From Thiofilum sp. (GTDB lineage Bacteria; Pseudomonadota; Gammaproteobacteria; Thiotrichales; Thiotrichaceae), in assembly GCF_016711335.1 (NCBI RefSeq), contig NZ_JADJTF010000001.1, positions 3,038,001 to 3,102,000 of the forward strand: a DNA stretch of 64,000 nt, read 5' to 3'. The position numbers and the translations under genes are program-made. A model generated the notes under the pieces. That model was not told the DNA's origin. It made no database searches and was given only the letters and a program-made list of their open reading frames with translations. This document shows, piece by piece, positions 19,601 through 28,300 of this stretch. Position 1 is the first letter of the stretch. Every line of letters begins with the position of its first letter.

Positions 19601-20764
19601 CACCACTTGTAAATGGCTAGGTGCTTTAGGGGGTAGTACTAAGGTATCGGCTTGACCGGAGCAGCGCGTGCCATTAATCGCTACATCAATAGGAATGAGA
19701 TTTAAGCCGGTATGCGAGGCATTAAAGCCAAAAGAAATCGTGCCATTTTGGGCAATGATTTTATTGTAATCTACGTTTTTGACGGTGACTTTATCGCTGC
19801 TTTGACTAAATTGACCGTTCCAGCCTTGGGTCACGACTTGCTCAGTGGGCATAGTCCAAGTGGCTTGCCAGCCATTCCATGCTACCCCTGTGTTTTTAAT
19901 GTCTACCGTTCCAGTAAAGCCATTATCCCATTGTGTTTGAATCTGATAATTCACACTGCAAGAAGGGGGCGGTGGAGGCGGTGGGTCAACTTGTCCGGCG
20001 CATTTCACCCCATTTAAGGCGACATTACCCGGAATATTATTCAGTCCCGTGTGTGAGCCATTAAAACCAAATTGCAGTTGTGCGCCCGCATTAATCGTTT
20101 TATTCCAGTCTACGGGTTTGACCGTGACTTTATCACCTGCTTGCTGATATTGACCATTCCATAGCCCCGTGATTTGTTGGCTGTTGGGCATATCCCAAGT
20201 CACAGACCAATTGCTAACTGCATCTCCGGTGTTTTTGATTTTAACATCGGCAGTAAAGCCATTAGTCCAAACACTAGGTAAGGTGTATTGCACTTCACAC
20301 GCGACCACAGCGGGTTTGGGGGGCGGGGGATTGCCTTCACAGAGCACGCCATTGACAGAGACGTTAGTCGGGATTTGATTCGTGCCGCTGTGCGTGCCAT
20401 TAAAGCCGACTTGAACGCTGGCGTTGTTGCCTACCGCGCCGTTCCAGCTCACGTTTTTGACGCTAATCGCTGCGCCGCTTTGAGTGTAAGAGCCGTTCCA
20501 TAGCCCGGTAATGGTTTGACCGTTGAGCATATCCCATTTGGCTGTCCAACTCGTCCATGCATCGCCAGTGTTGGTGATGACGAGGTTGGCGCTAAAACCA
20601 TTGTTCCATTGGTTAGGGACGGTGTAGCTGATTTTACAACTGGTCGCAGCCCATGAGGCCGAGCTAAAAAGGAGAGTAGATAACGCAACTAATCCGTAGA
20701 GTAGGTACTGCCGACAATAGTAGACCAGCCAAGCAACTAGGTTGCTTTGGTACTTATTTTTCAT
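16685..20764 (-). CDS. Secreted multidomain protein: 3x CBM2, 2x FN3, 3 cytochrome c domains, DUF1587/1595/1592/1588/1585
   Basis: 1359 residues from ATG 20764, with GAGGG six bases upstream; an in-frame GTG nine codons earlier is weaker. A signal anchor (about 20-40) is followed by three CBM2 cellulose-binding modules (about 41-142, 155-258, 269-371), each with terminal Cys, paired Trp and GFNGSHTG-like ends, joined by Pro linkers. FN3 (about 380-468) precedes two cytochrome c domains with CAACH (482-486) and CVFCH (572-576). A Ser-Gly linker (about 648-671) leads to a second FN3, then a cytochrome with CASCH (780-784). The C-terminal half is the planctomycete-type DUF1587-1595-1592-1588-1585 array (GKRVFRRPLS), with a fourth haem motif CFSCH (1233-1237). 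Probably a surface or periplasmic redox protein bound to polysaccharide; reaction unknown. First gene of a three-gene operon. Confidence 0.9.
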   Translation of the reverse strand: MKNKYQSNLVAWLVYYCRQYLLYGLVALSTLLFSSASWAATSCKISYTVPNQWNNGFSANLVITNTGDAWTSWTAKWDMLNGQTITGLWNGSYTQSGAAISVKNVSWNGAVGNNASVQVGFNGTHSGTNQIPTNVSVNGVLCEGNPPPPKPAVVACEVQYTLPSVWTNGFTADVKIKNTGDAVSNWSVTWDMPNSQQITGLWNGQYQQAGDKVTVKPVDWNKTINAGAQLQFGFNGSHTGLNNIPGNVALNGVKCAGQVDPPPPPPPSCSVNYQIQTQWDNGFTGTVDIKNTGVAWNGWQATWTMPTEQVVTQGWNGQFSQSSDKVTVKNVDYNKIIAQNGTISFGFNASHTGLNLIPIDVAINGTRCSGQADTLVLPPKAPSHLQVVLKDNTEAEFTWLDNSTNEDHFVIERREAGGNWSILATLEANALTYKDTTLAIGKTYEYRLKATNSAASSAYSNSVSAKRQDRTDIRAAMLVNNCAACHGTQGYSTGPGIPSIAGLDKTYLVRTMKAYRTGERASSVMSRIAKGYTDTDIERMSQYLAQLPFKAAPQTTNQTLVNRGKAVHESNCVFCHVGTGENPTPTRTRLDGQWATYLHATLEDYYAGRSSNIPTEMANQMIQLKTLYGEDILWALAQYYAADATSKAGGSSSGGSGSGGGSGSGSGSGGDTSIAPTAPSNLATTAVDNSKVNLSWQDTSNNETGFRIERSSTGADNWTTLVELGSNTQAYTDTNVSMGMGYDYRVSAFNTAGSTTSSLTTINLQTALQYGQTQYQRQGCASCHGADGRGGFTNLPMTKYTASQLADLTRIIHDTMPPGNAGACQTGCASAIASYITEVLTPAAGSGGSGGTQVCAGTPPAGTRSLRLLTRQEYQNTVNDLLGLQLDLLHKLPEENRVDGFDNNAAQNQVTSLRLESYLNQAEQLASTAVLQSWNQIMPCTQQDAVCGRQFIQTFGKRVFRRPLSTAEVDSYAANFSGVAFRDAVEKTVMGMLMSPHFLYRSELGVLQADGTYKLTPYEIASNLSYLFWGTMPDAELMSAADQNALDTPQQRISQASRLLAAARSRQQVGNFVGQWLLKTNPYFLPPKDSTVYPAYTDAVRLAMSQELINFFNYVVFDSTQTFRELYQADYVLANKTLADFYQVTGPVDQTFMKTPVANGTRKGLLSLGAVLARYANSNESHPFKRGRFFFERVLCHDLPEPANMGIVQAPDPDPTMTTRQRFLFHSNSGTSCFSCHQYLDGPGFNFENYDGAGQFRSLENGNAINASGILRGMETYTPTETLTVNDLNHLSTLVADSPTAAQCVARQYYRYATGRRETSADTCALNSYLQTYQDNGYNLQTMLLSIVNAPNFTLRRAP

Positions 20765-21027
20765 GTTTTTCCCTCGCGGAGACACTAACACACTCAGCCG
20801 AAGCTATAGGCACAGTGTAATTAGGGTTATCTGCTTTTTCAATAGCCATTTGTAGGAACATTCTATTAACTCTATGGATGGTAAGGCTCTGTTAGAGCGA
20901 GGGTAGGGCTAAATGGGTTATTAGTGGGCGTGTGGTTTTTGTAAGGGGGTATTGATGGGGTGTGCATGACTCTTAGGGTTGTAAACAGGTATCATAGCCA
21001 CTTTGTTAATTGTGCTTTGATACTGTT

Positions 21028-22740
21028 ATGCCCCAAAAGCTTGAACTGACTTGGGTTGGTAAAGACCAACGTCCGCAATTAGAGCCGCGTATTTTGTTAG
21101 AAGATGCTAGGTTTTCGTATCATGCGCCGCATCGGGTGACGGAGGCAGATAGCTTCGATAATAAGTTGATTTTTGGTGATAATTTATTGGCACTGCGGGC
21201 GTTGGAGGCGGAGTTTACGGGTAGGGTCAAATGTGTGTTTATTGATCCGCCGTATAATACGGGGAGTGCGTTTACGCATTATGATGATGGGTTGGAGCAT
21301 TCGATTTGGTTGGGGTTGATGCGGGATCGGTTGGAGATTATTCGGCGGTTGTTGAGTGAGGACGGTTCGCTGTGGATTACGATTGATGACAATGAATGTC
21401 ATTATTTGAAAGTACTCTGTGATGAGGTTTTCGGGCGGCAGAATTTTGTTGCTAATGTAATTTGGCAAAAGGTTTATGCACCAAAGAACGCAGCTCGCTT
21501 TTTTTCAGTTGATCACGATCACATCTTAGTTTTCTCTAAGGCTATAGGGGAACTTAGATTAAATCCCATGCCTCGTACAGAAAAGCAAAATAGCAATTAC
21601 AAAAACTTAGACAATGATAGTCGTGGGTTATGGCGTTCAGATAATTTGCTGGCTAGCTTAACAGGAGGGCAACGTGGGGCACAATTCGCTAAATCAGGAG
21701 TTTCCAAAGATATTTATGATGTTATTGGTCCTACCGGAAAAGTATTTAGACCGCGTGCTGGTACAAGCTGGCGAGTTTCTAAAGAAAAATTTAAAGCATT
21801 AGACGAAGAGAATAGAATTTGGTGGGGCAAAGATGGAAATAGTAGCCCAGCTCTAAAACGTTTTTTAAATGAAACTAAGAATGGTCGTGTTCCGCAAACT
21901 TTTTGGTCTTTTGAGGAGGTGGGTCATACTCAAGATGCTAAAAAAGAGGTAACAGCATTTAATTCAAATGAAATTTTCTCTACACCTAAACCAGAATATT
22001 TAATTAAACGTATCTTAGAAGTAGCTACTAATCCCAACGACTTAGTACTTGACTCCTTCGCAGGCAGTGGAACAACGGGTGCAGTCGCTCACAAAATGGG
22101 ACGCCGTTGGATCATGATCGAACTCGGCGACCACTGCCACACCCACATCATCCCGCGCCTACAAAAAGTCATTAACGGTACAGACCAAGGTGGCATCTCT
22201 AAAGCCGTCAACTGGCAAGGCGGGGGTGGTTTTCGCTACTACAAACTAGCACCCTCACTCCTACAACACGACCGCTGGGGCAATCTCACCATTAACCCCA
22301 GCTACAACGCCGCTATGCTCGCCGAAGCGTTGTGCAAACTGCACGGCTATACCTACGCACCTTCGGAAACATTGTTTTGGCAACACGGTTACGCGACCGA
22401 GCGCAGCTTTATTTACACCACCACCCAAACCCTCACCTTTGACCAACTCCAAGCTCTAGCAGAAGAAGTGGGCGAAGATCGAACCCTACTCATCATCGCC
22501 TCAGCATGGCGGGGTATTACAGGCGAAGAGGCAAGTACTCGCTGGCGTAATCTCACCTTAAAAAAAATCCCTCATAGCCTTCTCAATCTGTGTGAATGGG
22601 GCAAAGACGATTACAGTCTCAACATTGCCAATTTACCGTTGGCACAACCTAAACCCACCGCCATGACTCCTACGCCTAAACCGAAAAAGACCGCAGCACC
22701 GTTAGGGCAAGGTAGTTTATTTGCAGCAGATGAGGGCTAA
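21028..22740 (+). CDS. mod: Type III restriction-modification system, Mod DNA methyltransferase
   Basis: 570 residues from ATG 21028; the frame also offers TTG at 21010, and neither has a clear Shine-Dalgarno. Beta-class N6-adenine methyltransferase: catalytic DPPYNTG (about 73-79) comes before the SAM-binding motif FAGSGTTGAVAHKMG (about 345), as in type III Mod. The intervening part (about residues 137-330) is the target recognition domain. It is visibly AT-richer than both flanks, suggesting exchange of specificity by recombination. Mod recognises the asymmetric site and methylates one strand. The res gene follows after three bases. Confidence 0.93.
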   Translation: MPQKLELTWVGKDQRPQLEPRILLEDARFSYHAPHRVTEADSFDNKLIFGDNLLALRALEAEFTGRVKCVFIDPPYNTGSAFTHYDDGLEHSIWLGLMRDRLEIIRRLLSEDGSLWITIDDNECHYLKVLCDEVFGRQNFVANVIWQKVYAPKNAARFFSVDHDHILVFSKAIGELRLNPMPRTEKQNSNYKNLDNDSRGLWRSDNLLASLTGGQRGAQFAKSGVSKDIYDVIGPTGKVFRPRAGTSWRVSKEKFKALDEENRIWWGKDGNSSPALKRFLNETKNGRVPQTFWSFEEVGHTQDAKKEVTAFNSNEIFSTPKPEYLIKRILEVATNPNDLVLDSFAGSGTTGAVAHKMGRRWIMIELGDHCHTHIIPRLQKVINGTDQGGISKAVNWQGGGGFRYYKLAPSLLQHDRWGNLTINPSYNAAMLAEALCKLHGYTYAPSETLFWQHGYATERSFIYTTTQTLTFDQLQALAEEVGEDRTLLIIASAWRGITGEEASTRWRNLTLKKIPHSLLNLCEWGKDDYSLNIANLPLAQPKPTAMTPTPKPKKTAAPLGQGSLFAADEG

Positions 22741-22743
22741 ATC

Positions 22744-25503
22744 ATGAACCGCGAGCAAATCATTCAACAAATTAAGGGCACTTTATCGCTACGTGCTCCC
22801 CAAGCCGAATCACTGCAAAAATTGGCACTTGCTCTCGATCAAGCGCCCGCAATGCGCGATCACAGCCCTGACCGTGATTTAGTCGCCATACTCGACAGTC
22901 TTAAAACCCAGTTTCCGACTTTACAAGACTTTGAGCGTGAGTTTCCCTCGCTGTGTTTTGCTTTAGCCACAGGAGTGGGTAAGACGCGACTCATGGGGGC
23001 GTTTATTACCTATTTGCATTTAGGCTATGGCATTAATAATTTTTTCGTACTCGCACCCAATCTCACGATTTATAACAAACTGATTCAAGATTTCACCCCC
23101 AATACACCCAAGTACGTATTCAAAGGCATTGATCATTTCGCCATTAAACCACCAGAAATAGTGACGGGTGATAATTACGAGTACTTAGGTAAACAGCGTG
23201 ATCTCATCAGCCCGATCCGCATTAATGTATTCAATATTTCCAAGATTAACTCTGAAGTACGTGGCGGCAAAGAGCCAAGAATCAAGCGCATGCGTGAAGT
23301 ATTAGGGGATAGTTATTTTGATTATTTGGCTGCTTTAGATGATCTAGTCCTATTAATGGATGAATCGCACCGCTATCGAGCCACGGCGGGGGTGAAAGCG
23401 ATTAATGAATTAAAGCCGATTTTTGGTTTAGAACTCACCGCGACTCCCTTTGTAGAAAGTACTAAAGGTGCTATCCCGTTTAAAAATGTGGTGATGGATT
23501 ACCCCTTAGCGCGTGCCATGGAAGATGGTTTTGTTAAAGAGCCTGCGGTCGTGACCCAACGCAATTTTAACCCCCAAGACTACAGCGCTGAGGAATTAGA
23601 ACGAATCAAATTAGAAGATGGGATTCGCTTACATGAATTGACTAAGGTCGAGTTGCTCAATTACTCGCGCGATTACAATAAGCCTTTAGTTAAACCGTTT
23701 ATGTTGATTATTGCCCGTGATACCACCCACGCCAGTCAATTACTCCAAACCGTAGAAACCCTGATGGAGGGACGCTATAAAGGCAAAGTACTCCAAGTCG
23801 ATAGCTCAAAATCGGGGGCGGAAGAAGAGCAAATGATCACGCGCCTATTAGCCGTAGAAAGCGTGGATGAGCCGACCGAGATTGTGATTCACGTCAATAT
23901 GCTCAAAGAAGGTTGGGATGTTACCAATCTTTACACCATCGTCCCGCTACGGGCTGCGAATGCTCGCACCTTGATTGAACAATCCATTGGGCGCGGTCTG
24001 CGTCTACCGTATGGCAAGCGCACAGGTTGCGCCGAAGTCGATAGGCTTAATATCGTTGCACATGATCGTTTTCAGGAAATTATTGACGAAGCTAATCGCG
24101 GTGATTCGCCCTTACGCTTAAAACAAGTGATTTTAGAGCGCCCCGAAGATCAAGAGATTAAGGTTAATTATCAGATAACTTCTCATCTTGATAATGCGTT
24201 TGCTGATGCACCGAGTCATATAGATGCGGGAATACAAGAGACGATTAGTACTAATACAGAACCGCAGACTTCAGCGACTACCCCTAATGCGCTTAGTTCG
24301 CCAAGACCTACCTTATCTTATGCCAATGCTGCGGAAAAAGCGGTATTACAGAAAACCTTAGAAGTGAGTCAACACTACGCTACTCAACCGAGTACTGTCC
24401 CTAATACCCAAGCCTTATTAAAAGACGAAGTACAGCAAGCCATTGCTCAGCAAGTGCTGGAAGCATTAAAACCGGTGCAAAGTACCTTGTTTACTGAAGC
24501 CGATGCTTTGAATGTAGCGGAATTAGTCAATCGCGCAACTCAATTTGTGATTGACCAAACTATTGATATACCGCGTATTAGTGTTAGACCCACAGGCGAG
24601 GTTACTACGGGTGTGAATCCGTTTAAGGTGAGTTTTGAAAACTTACGGCTACAACCGAGTACGCGTGAGTTAGTAGGGCAGGAGTTACGTACTAATGAGC
24701 AATTTAAACTCACTACTGAGTCACACCAGCGCTTAACACGTCTAGAGGATTATATTGTGGGGGCGCTGATTAAGTTTGATGATATTGATTACTTCACCCA
24801 AAGCGAACTGCTTTATGGTTTAGCGACCCAAGCGGTCGAGTATTTTAAAAGCTATTTGACGGAAGACGATGCGTATATTGTCTTAAATCAGCACAGCAAA
24901 ACGATTGCCCGTGAAATTCATGCTCAAATGCAACATCACGCATGGGAAAGAGCAGCAGGGTATGAGGTAGTAGTCAGTCGTGGCTTTACTCCTCTTAAAC
25001 CTTGTAATTTTACTGCCAACCCTCATTATCCTGTGCGCTCTTATCGTGAAACAGTAAATGAAGTGAGTAAAATCAAACAAATGTTATTCAGTGGTTTTAC
25101 GAAATGCCTTTACCCGCAACAGAAATTTGATTCGGATACTGAACGCCGTTTTGCGGTGATTTTAGAGCGTGATGCACTGAAATGGTTTAAACCCGTCAAG
25201 GGGCAATTTGATATTAGTTATAAACAGGGAGCGAAAATTGCCGAGTATATTCCCGATTTTGTGGCGGAAACCGAGCAGCACTTATTGATGATCGAAACTA
25301 AAGCGGCGAATGAATTGCAATCCCCTGAAGTACTCGCTAAAGCACAAGCTGCTAAAGAATGGTGTAAACATGCCTCAGACTATGCCAGCCAACATCAAGC
25401 TAAGGCATGGAAGTACTTAATCATTGCTCATGATCAAGTACAGGAGAATAAATACTTAGTCGATTATGTAAGCAGTAGTGAGTTCACAAACATCGAGGTA
25501 TGA
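22744..25503 (+). CDS. res: Type III restriction-modification system, Res helicase/endonuclease
   Basis: 919 residues. Superfamily 2 helicase motifs are intact: Walker A in LATGVGKTRLMG (about 75), Walker B as LLMDESHR, GLELTATPFV (motif III), and QSIGRGLRLPYGK (motif VI, about 415). The C-terminal PD-(D/E)XK nuclease is visible as YIPDFVAE followed by LLMIETKAANE (about 840-860). With Mod it translocates or diffuses from unmethylated sites and cleaves about 25-27 bp away. Full length, no frameshift, so probably active. Ends before a coiled-coil protein gene 102 bases on. Confidence 0.94.
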   Translation: MNREQIIQQIKGTLSLRAPQAESLQKLALALDQAPAMRDHSPDRDLVAILDSLKTQFPTLQDFEREFPSLCFALATGVGKTRLMGAFITYLHLGYGINNFFVLAPNLTIYNKLIQDFTPNTPKYVFKGIDHFAIKPPEIVTGDNYEYLGKQRDLISPIRINVFNISKINSEVRGGKEPRIKRMREVLGDSYFDYLAALDDLVLLMDESHRYRATAGVKAINELKPIFGLELTATPFVESTKGAIPFKNVVMDYPLARAMEDGFVKEPAVVTQRNFNPQDYSAEELERIKLEDGIRLHELTKVELLNYSRDYNKPLVKPFMLIIARDTTHASQLLQTVETLMEGRYKGKVLQVDSSKSGAEEEQMITRLLAVESVDEPTEIVIHVNMLKEGWDVTNLYTIVPLRAANARTLIEQSIGRGLRLPYGKRTGCAEVDRLNIVAHDRFQEIIDEANRGDSPLRLKQVILERPEDQEIKVNYQITSHLDNAFADAPSHIDAGIQETISTNTEPQTSATTPNALSSPRPTLSYANAAEKAVLQKTLEVSQHYATQPSTVPNTQALLKDEVQQAIAQQVLEALKPVQSTLFTEADALNVAELVNRATQFVIDQTIDIPRISVRPTGEVTTGVNPFKVSFENLRLQPSTRELVGQELRTNEQFKLTTESHQRLTRLEDYIVGALIKFDDIDYFTQSELLYGLATQAVEYFKSYLTEDDAYIVLNQHSKTIAREIHAQMQHHAWERAAGYEVVVSRGFTPLKPCNFTANPHYPVRSYRETVNEVSKIKQMLFSGFTKCLYPQQKFDSDTERRFAVILERDALKWFKPVKGQFDISYKQGAKIAEYIPDFVAETEQHLLMIETKAANELQSPEVLAKAQAAKEWCKHASDYASQHQAKAWKYLIIAHDQVQENKYLVDYVSSSEFTNIEV

Positions 25504-25605
25504 GCTACGGTTCAACATCTAACTATCTCATAAAAAATATACTACCCTCGATAATTTTAGGTTATTTTTAGGGCAGGCAAAAACAATAAAGGGAGTGTAG
25601 TAGTT

Positions 25606-26013
25606 ATGTTTGATAGGCTCATGCAGCGTACCGATGGTCGTGTTGATCATACTGAAATGACCACGCTTACGTTATCCAACGATATTGGCAAAATGTCTGA
25701 TCGTATCGGTGTTATGGCAGACCGCATTGGGGAGATGGCAGAACGTATAGTGAAAACACAGGAAATGCAGTCTCAGAACATGGAATTAATGCAGAAATCT
25801 ATGCTAGAAACAATGCAGACTATGGTTAAGCAGATGGAGTTAAGCAATAAAATCATAGAGATAATGATTAACAGTGGGGTAAATGTTGCAGAGAAGTTAC
25901 CTAATGGAAAGATGTTAACGCCTGAATCTTTATCGACCTTTGCATCAACCTCAACCTCTCTGTTTGCACACCCAGCAAGAAAATCGACAGCACAAGCCTG
26001 TGTTGGGGAGTGA
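25606..26013 (+). CDS. Coiled-coil protein of unknown function
   Basis: 135 residues. The central part is a Met-rich helix with 7-residue periodicity: SDRIGVMADRIGEMAERI, then MQSQNMELMQKSMLETMQ (about residues 35-100), probably a coiled coil. No signal peptide or catalytic motif. A GGGAG lies upstream of ATG 25606. It follows the res gene on the same strand, but a 102-base gap and a terminator-like hairpin after it suggest its own transcript. Whether it belongs to the restriction-modification locus is not known. I do not recognise the family. Confidence 0.5.
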   Translation: MFDRLMQRTDGRVDHTEMTTLTLSNDIGKMSDRIGVMADRIGEMAERIVKTQEMQSQNMELMQKSMLETMQTMVKQMELSNKIIEIMINSGVNVAEKLPNGKMLTPESLSTFASTSTSLFAHPARKSTAQACVGE

Positions 26014-26022
26014 GAATCTTCT

Positions 26023-26046
26023 CGGTAGGCGTTGCTCCTACCGTTT
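26023..26046. terminator. Bidirectional terminator hairpin
   Basis: CGGTAGG (26023-26029) and CCTACCG (26037-26043) form a perfect 7-bp stem with a 7-nt loop, followed by TTT on the plus strand. It lies between the convergent coiled-coil and beta-glucosidase genes. Confidence 0.6.
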
Positions 26047-28228
26047 ACAATACTTCAAAGCTAGCTAGTAGTGCATCCTCACTACTAGAGCGACTAACCC
26101 TAACCACATACTGCCCTTTTTCGACTACCCAAGCATGCTCCTCTACTGACCAAGAAGCTAAATCACGTTCCCCCAAGGTAAAACTCAATCGCTGAGTTTC
26201 GCCTACCTGTAATAGACGTGTTTTGGCAAAAGCCCGCAACTCACGCTCGGGTTTATCCATACTGAGCGCAGGCGCAGACACATAAAGCTGTACCACCTCT
26301 TTACCTGCATATGACCCCGTATTAGTCACCGCCACACTAATCGTCAGCGTGTCCTCAAACACCGCAGCACTCAATTGCAAATCACTATAAGTAAATTGCG
26401 TATAAGACAAACCAAAACCAAACGGATACGCCACCGCTACACCTTGAGTTTGATAATAGCGATAGCCCACATAAATCCCCTCACCATAATGCACAGTACG
26501 CGGCAAACCTTTAGAAATAGGGCCTACAAACTGCTCCACACCCTCAGGAATCACCTCGCCGGGGAAATAAGGCGCTGAAGGTACATCCTCATAACTCAAA
26601 CTAAAAGTCACGGGCAATTTACCCGAAGGATTAATCACCCCAGTCAATACATCGGCTAATGCATGCCCCGACTCTTGCCCTCCTTGCCACGCTAATAACA
26701 TCGCATCGACCTGATCACGCCAGCTAGCCATTTCAATCACATTACCAATATTCAACACGACAATAACTTTTTTACCTAGTGCATGATAAGCCGTACTGAC
26801 CTCGTGAATGAGTTGTTGCTCAGCCTCAGTCAAATAAAAGTCACCTGCTAAAGTGCGATCTTGAAATTCACCCGAATTACGCCCCAAGGTAATTAATGCC
26901 AAATCAGTTTGTGCCGCCGTGCTAGCAATCACTTGGGGATCGAGTGTCATTTCAGGCAGTGGGGGCGGCAATTCAAAGAAAAATTGTTTAGGCGGGATTT
27001 TAGCCTGTTCAGCCACAATATAAGGTTGATACAGCGTTTCTAGGGCGGGATCTACCCTAAGCTGTTGTGCGCGTAGTCCTTCTACCAAAGAAACCACATA
27101 AGCCTTATTCACATCGCCGCTACCCGTACCGCCTGCAATCCACGTATAAGAACCTACTCCAAAAGCAGCGATACTAGGGCTAGTGTTCAGGGGCAAGGTA
27201 TGTTCGTTTTTTAATAATACTATCCCCTCAGCAGCGGCTCGGTGGGCTATTTGAGCATGTGCTTTTAAATCGGGTTGATCAGAGTAAGCGTATTGTTGGG
27301 CTACAGGCGTTTTGAGCGATACCTTAAAAAAGCATGTGAGATTAGTGTCGAGTACTGATTCAGCTAAGCGTCCCTCTTGTACCGCTTTAAGGATAATAGC
27401 GCGTTGTTCGGGAGTGCCGGGCATGAGTAAATCATTCCCCGCCTGCATTTGTGCGGCTGCATCATTGCCCGCAAACCAGTCACTCATCACTAACCCATCA
27501 AACCCCCATTCATCCCGCAAAATCGTCTGTAATAATTCAGTATTTTCAGAGGCATAGCTGCCATTTACTTTATTATAAGCACTCATCACCGTCCAAGGCT
27601 GTGCTTCCTTAATGGCGATTTCAAACCCACGTAGATATAGCTCGCGCTGGGTACGCTCATCCATTTGTACATCGAGCACCATGCGGCTAGTTTCTTGATT
27701 ATTAGCGATAAAGTGCTTAACGGAAGCTCCCACCCCAGCTTGTTGTAATCCTTGAACTAAAGCAGCGGCCATTTTGCCACTTAGATAGGGGTCTTCTGCG
27801 TAATATTCAAAGTTGCGCCCGCCTAGAGGGTTACGCTGCAAATTCATCCCCGGCGTCAGTAAAATATCAATGCCATATTCACGGGCTTCAGCACCCATTG
27901 CTTGTCCCACACGGCTAACGAGATCTATGTCCCAACTAGCCGCTAGGGTAGTGGCTACCGGAAAAGCAGTACAATAATAGGTGCGTTCTGAGTCGGGGCG
28001 TGTAGGGTTAATACGTACCCCCGCAGGGCCATCAGATAACACCATAGAGGGAATACCTAGCTCTGGAATAGCGCGGGTATTGCCTGCTGCACCAGAGACT
28101 TTTTCTTGATGCTCAGTGTTAAAGGCTCCGCTGAGGTTTAGCCCCATACCCACTAGCAGAGAAATCTTTTGCTCAAGCGTTAATGCCTGTAACCAAGCCG
28201 TGATAGTCGACTCAATAGGGTTTTTCAT
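26045..28228 (-). CDS. Glycoside hydrolase family 3 beta-glucosidase
   Basis: 727 residues, no signal peptide, so cytoplasmic. The GH3 N-terminal TIM barrel has LSDGPAGVRIN, the ENPLGGRNFEYYAEDP-like segment (QRNPLGGRNFEYYAEDP), KHFIANNQET and the nucleophile Asp250 in GLVMSDWFAGND. GH3_C (GSGDVNKAYVVS, LAWQGGQESGHALADVL) and a C-terminal FN3-like domain (AVTNTGSYAGKEVVQLYVS) complete the usual three-domain layout. It releases terminal beta-D-glucosyl (or similar) residues from oligosaccharides. AGGAGA nine bases upstream of ATG 28228. It lies 72 bases downstream of dppF on the same strand and could be read with the dpp operon. Confidence 0.92.
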   Translation of the reverse strand: MKNPIESTITAWLQALTLEQKISLLVGMGLNLSGAFNTEHQEKVSGAAGNTRAIPELGIPSMVLSDGPAGVRINPTRPDSERTYYCTAFPVATTLAASWDIDLVSRVGQAMGAEAREYGIDILLTPGMNLQRNPLGGRNFEYYAEDPYLSGKMAAALVQGLQQAGVGASVKHFIANNQETSRMVLDVQMDERTQRELYLRGFEIAIKEAQPWTVMSAYNKVNGSYASENTELLQTILRDEWGFDGLVMSDWFAGNDAAAQMQAGNDLLMPGTPEQRAIILKAVQEGRLAESVLDTNLTCFFKVSLKTPVAQQYAYSDQPDLKAHAQIAHRAAAEGIVLLKNEHTLPLNTSPSIAAFGVGSYTWIAGGTGSGDVNKAYVVSLVEGLRAQQLRVDPALETLYQPYIVAEQAKIPPKQFFFELPPPLPEMTLDPQVIASTAAQTDLALITLGRNSGEFQDRTLAGDFYLTEAEQQLIHEVSTAYHALGKKVIVVLNIGNVIEMASWRDQVDAMLLAWQGGQESGHALADVLTGVINPSGKLPVTFSLSYEDVPSAPYFPGEVIPEGVEQFVGPISKGLPRTVHYGEGIYVGYRYYQTQGVAVAYPFGFGLSYTQFTYSDLQLSAAVFEDTLTISVAVTNTGSYAGKEVVQLYVSAPALSMDKPERELRAFAKTRLLQVGETQRLSFTLGERDLASWSVEEHAWVVEKGQYVVRVSRSSSEDALLASFEVL

Positions 28229-28300
28229 AAAATATTGTCTCCTAACGGCTTAAGCAAAAGTAATCGCACCTTACTGACGCATGCGCTTTAAATAACCGCT

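Noticed and set aside
21028..22740. Phase-variable Mod (phasevarion)
   Set aside because: No simple sequence repeat is present in or before the gene that could switch the frame.
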